6,921 bases of DNA. It comes from Bifidobacteriaceae bacterium NR021. Its GTDB lineage: Bacteria; Actinomycetota; Actinomycetes; Actinomycetales; Bifidobacteriaceae. The stretch spans positions 177,123-184,043 of the forward strand of contig NQOP01000002.1 of NCBI GenBank assembly GCA_003585845.1, written 5' to 3'. This document shows, piece by piece, positions 6,277-6,921 of this stretch. Position 1 is the stretch's first letter. Each line of letters begins with the position of its first letter. The notes under the pieces were generated by a model. The model was not told where the DNA came from, ran no database searches, and saw only the letters and a program-made list of their open reading frames with translations. Position numbers and translations under genes: made by a program.

Positions 6277-6921
6277 TTATAAATGCCAAGACAGTCTATG
6301 CAAATCGCTAGGACCTACTTTTTTAATGGCATTGCGATGAGCTAAAGAACCGTAACCCTTATTACTTGCCCAATCGTAGGCTGCATATTGCGGATTTTTA
6401 GCAAGAGATACCATAAGATTATCCCTAGTAACTTTTGCCAAAACTGCAGCTGCAGCTACGCTCGCGCACTGCCTGTCTGCTTTTACTAAAGTATGAACTT
6501 TTACAGGCTCAGGAACGTAAGGAGCGTCAAAAGTATTTGCGACTTTGTCAATATAATCGCAAGGTCCATCCAATATTGCTGCAATACGAAAGTTTGAATT
6601 TGCACCCGAATCCGCACCCAACTTCGCACACGTATTCGCATTTACGCTAAACCTTAGCTTTTTAATATCTTCCTCAACTTTAGAAATTGCTTTTAATGCA
6701 GCGACACCAAGCGCATAGCTAATACCCCACTCATCAATTTCTGTGTTAGTGCAAGACCCGACTGCCCAAGTTGTACACCATTTTTGCAACGGTTCATAAA
6801 GCTCTTCTCGACGCTTTTCACTAAGCAATTTAGAATCAGCTAAGCCTTCAGGCATATAGTTTTCTTTTACTTGTTTAATTCCAATAACTGCAGCTCCTAC
6901 CATCACAGGACCTGCAAGAGA
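6277..6921 (-). CDS. rnhB: Ribonuclease HII, 5' end outside the window
   Basis: Cleaves the RNA strand of RNA-DNA hybrids and nicks at single ribonucleotides misincorporated in DNA; cytoplasmic, metal-dependent. The frame stays open to 6921 and reads SLAGPV there, the end of the family's N-terminal DExGRGxLAGPV motif, so the first two catalytic acids (Asp, Glu) are beyond the edge. Numbering from the GTG at 6906: ADSKLLSEKRR (23-33), AAILDGP (109-115) with catalytic Asp113, LVKADRQCASVAAAAVLAKV (140-159) with catalytic Asp144, then TRD, and the C-terminal NKGYGSLAHRNAIKKVGPS (182-200) ending HRLSWHL. All visible catalytic residues are present. Residues 88-103 are an extra low-complexity segment built from four-residue units (VNAN, TCAK, LGAD, SGAN), matching a 12-bp DNA repeat. 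The GTG at 6906 is internal and not the true start. The LacI-family gene follows 12 nt downstream. Confidence 0.95.
   Translation of the reverse strand, partial: SLAGPVMVGAAVIGIKQVKENYMPEGLADSKLLSEKRREELYEPLQKWCTTWAVGSCTNTEIDEWGISYALGVAALKAISKVEEDIKKLRFSVNANTCAKLGADSGANSNFRIAAILDGPCDYIDKVANTFDAPYVPEPVKVHTLVKADRQCASVAAAAVLAKVTRDNLMVSLAKNPQYAAYDWASNKGYGSLAHRNAIKKVGPSDLHRLSWHL
6599..6646 (-). repeat. In-frame 12-bp degenerate tandem repeats inside rnhB
   Basis: Written on the + strand, four consecutive 12-mers are TTTGCACCCGAA (6599), TCCGCACCCAAC (6611), TTCGCACACGTA (6623) and TTCGCATTTACG (6635), sharing a TYYGCA start. They encode VNAN-TCAK-LGAD-SGAN on the minus strand, pattern x-x-A-[N/D/K], just before the catalytic ILDG strand. 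Since 12 is a multiple of three, copy changes preserve the frame. Divergence between units suggests an old expansion. Confidence 0.6.

Noticed and set aside
6435..6650. 71-codon + strand frame inside rnhB
   Set aside because: Antisense to a conserved enzyme; its repetitive end only mirrors the 12-bp repeats.

Overview
The window reads as chromosomal DNA from an AT-rich actinobacterium of the Bifidobacteriaceae, most likely Gardnerella or a close low-GC relative. This is inferred from A/T-rich third codon positions combined with actinobacterial protein families: a DUF1524-type HNH nuclease, a CydDC-like fusion, and an rnhB gene followed directly by a LacI-family gene. No rRNA or other marker is present, so the genus is an inference. 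Nearly all of the DNA is coding. There is no stretch of 300 bases without a gene, and I see no tRNA, insertion sequence or CRISPR array.

Layout, left to right. A DHA2-type MFS drug-efflux permease (about 7-1602, +) has a His-rich C-terminal tail. It converges on a membrane-anchored HNH nuclease (1692-2402, -). The gap between the two stop codons is filled by a degenerate array of 10-12 bp direct repeats. Upstream of the nuclease on the same strand, 50 bp away, is a large unusual ABC-exporter-like gene (2453-5017, -). It looks like a fused CydD-CydC protein that has lost its second ATPase domain and, in the remaining one, every catalytic ATPase motif. After a 143-bp gap with inverted repeats comes a LacI-family repressor (5161-6264, -). 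Only 12 bp separates it from the upstream ribonuclease HII gene (6277 to beyond 6921, -), whose 5' end is cut by the window edge.

How the genes work together. rnhB and the LacI gene look like one transcript. The pseudo-ABC gene and the HNH gene are co-directional and may share a transcript, although a possible -10 box lies in front of the nuclease. The MFS gene stands alone here. No target operon for the repressor is in view.

The most interesting element is the 854-codon open reading frame that keeps the CydDC-like membrane fold while its ATPase residues are gone, next to a nuclease predicted to face outside the cell. A second theme is short tandem duplication. Three separate degenerate arrays occur within 7 kb: 9-bp units in the pseudo-ABC linker, 12-bp units inside rnhB, and 10-12-bp units between the convergent genes.
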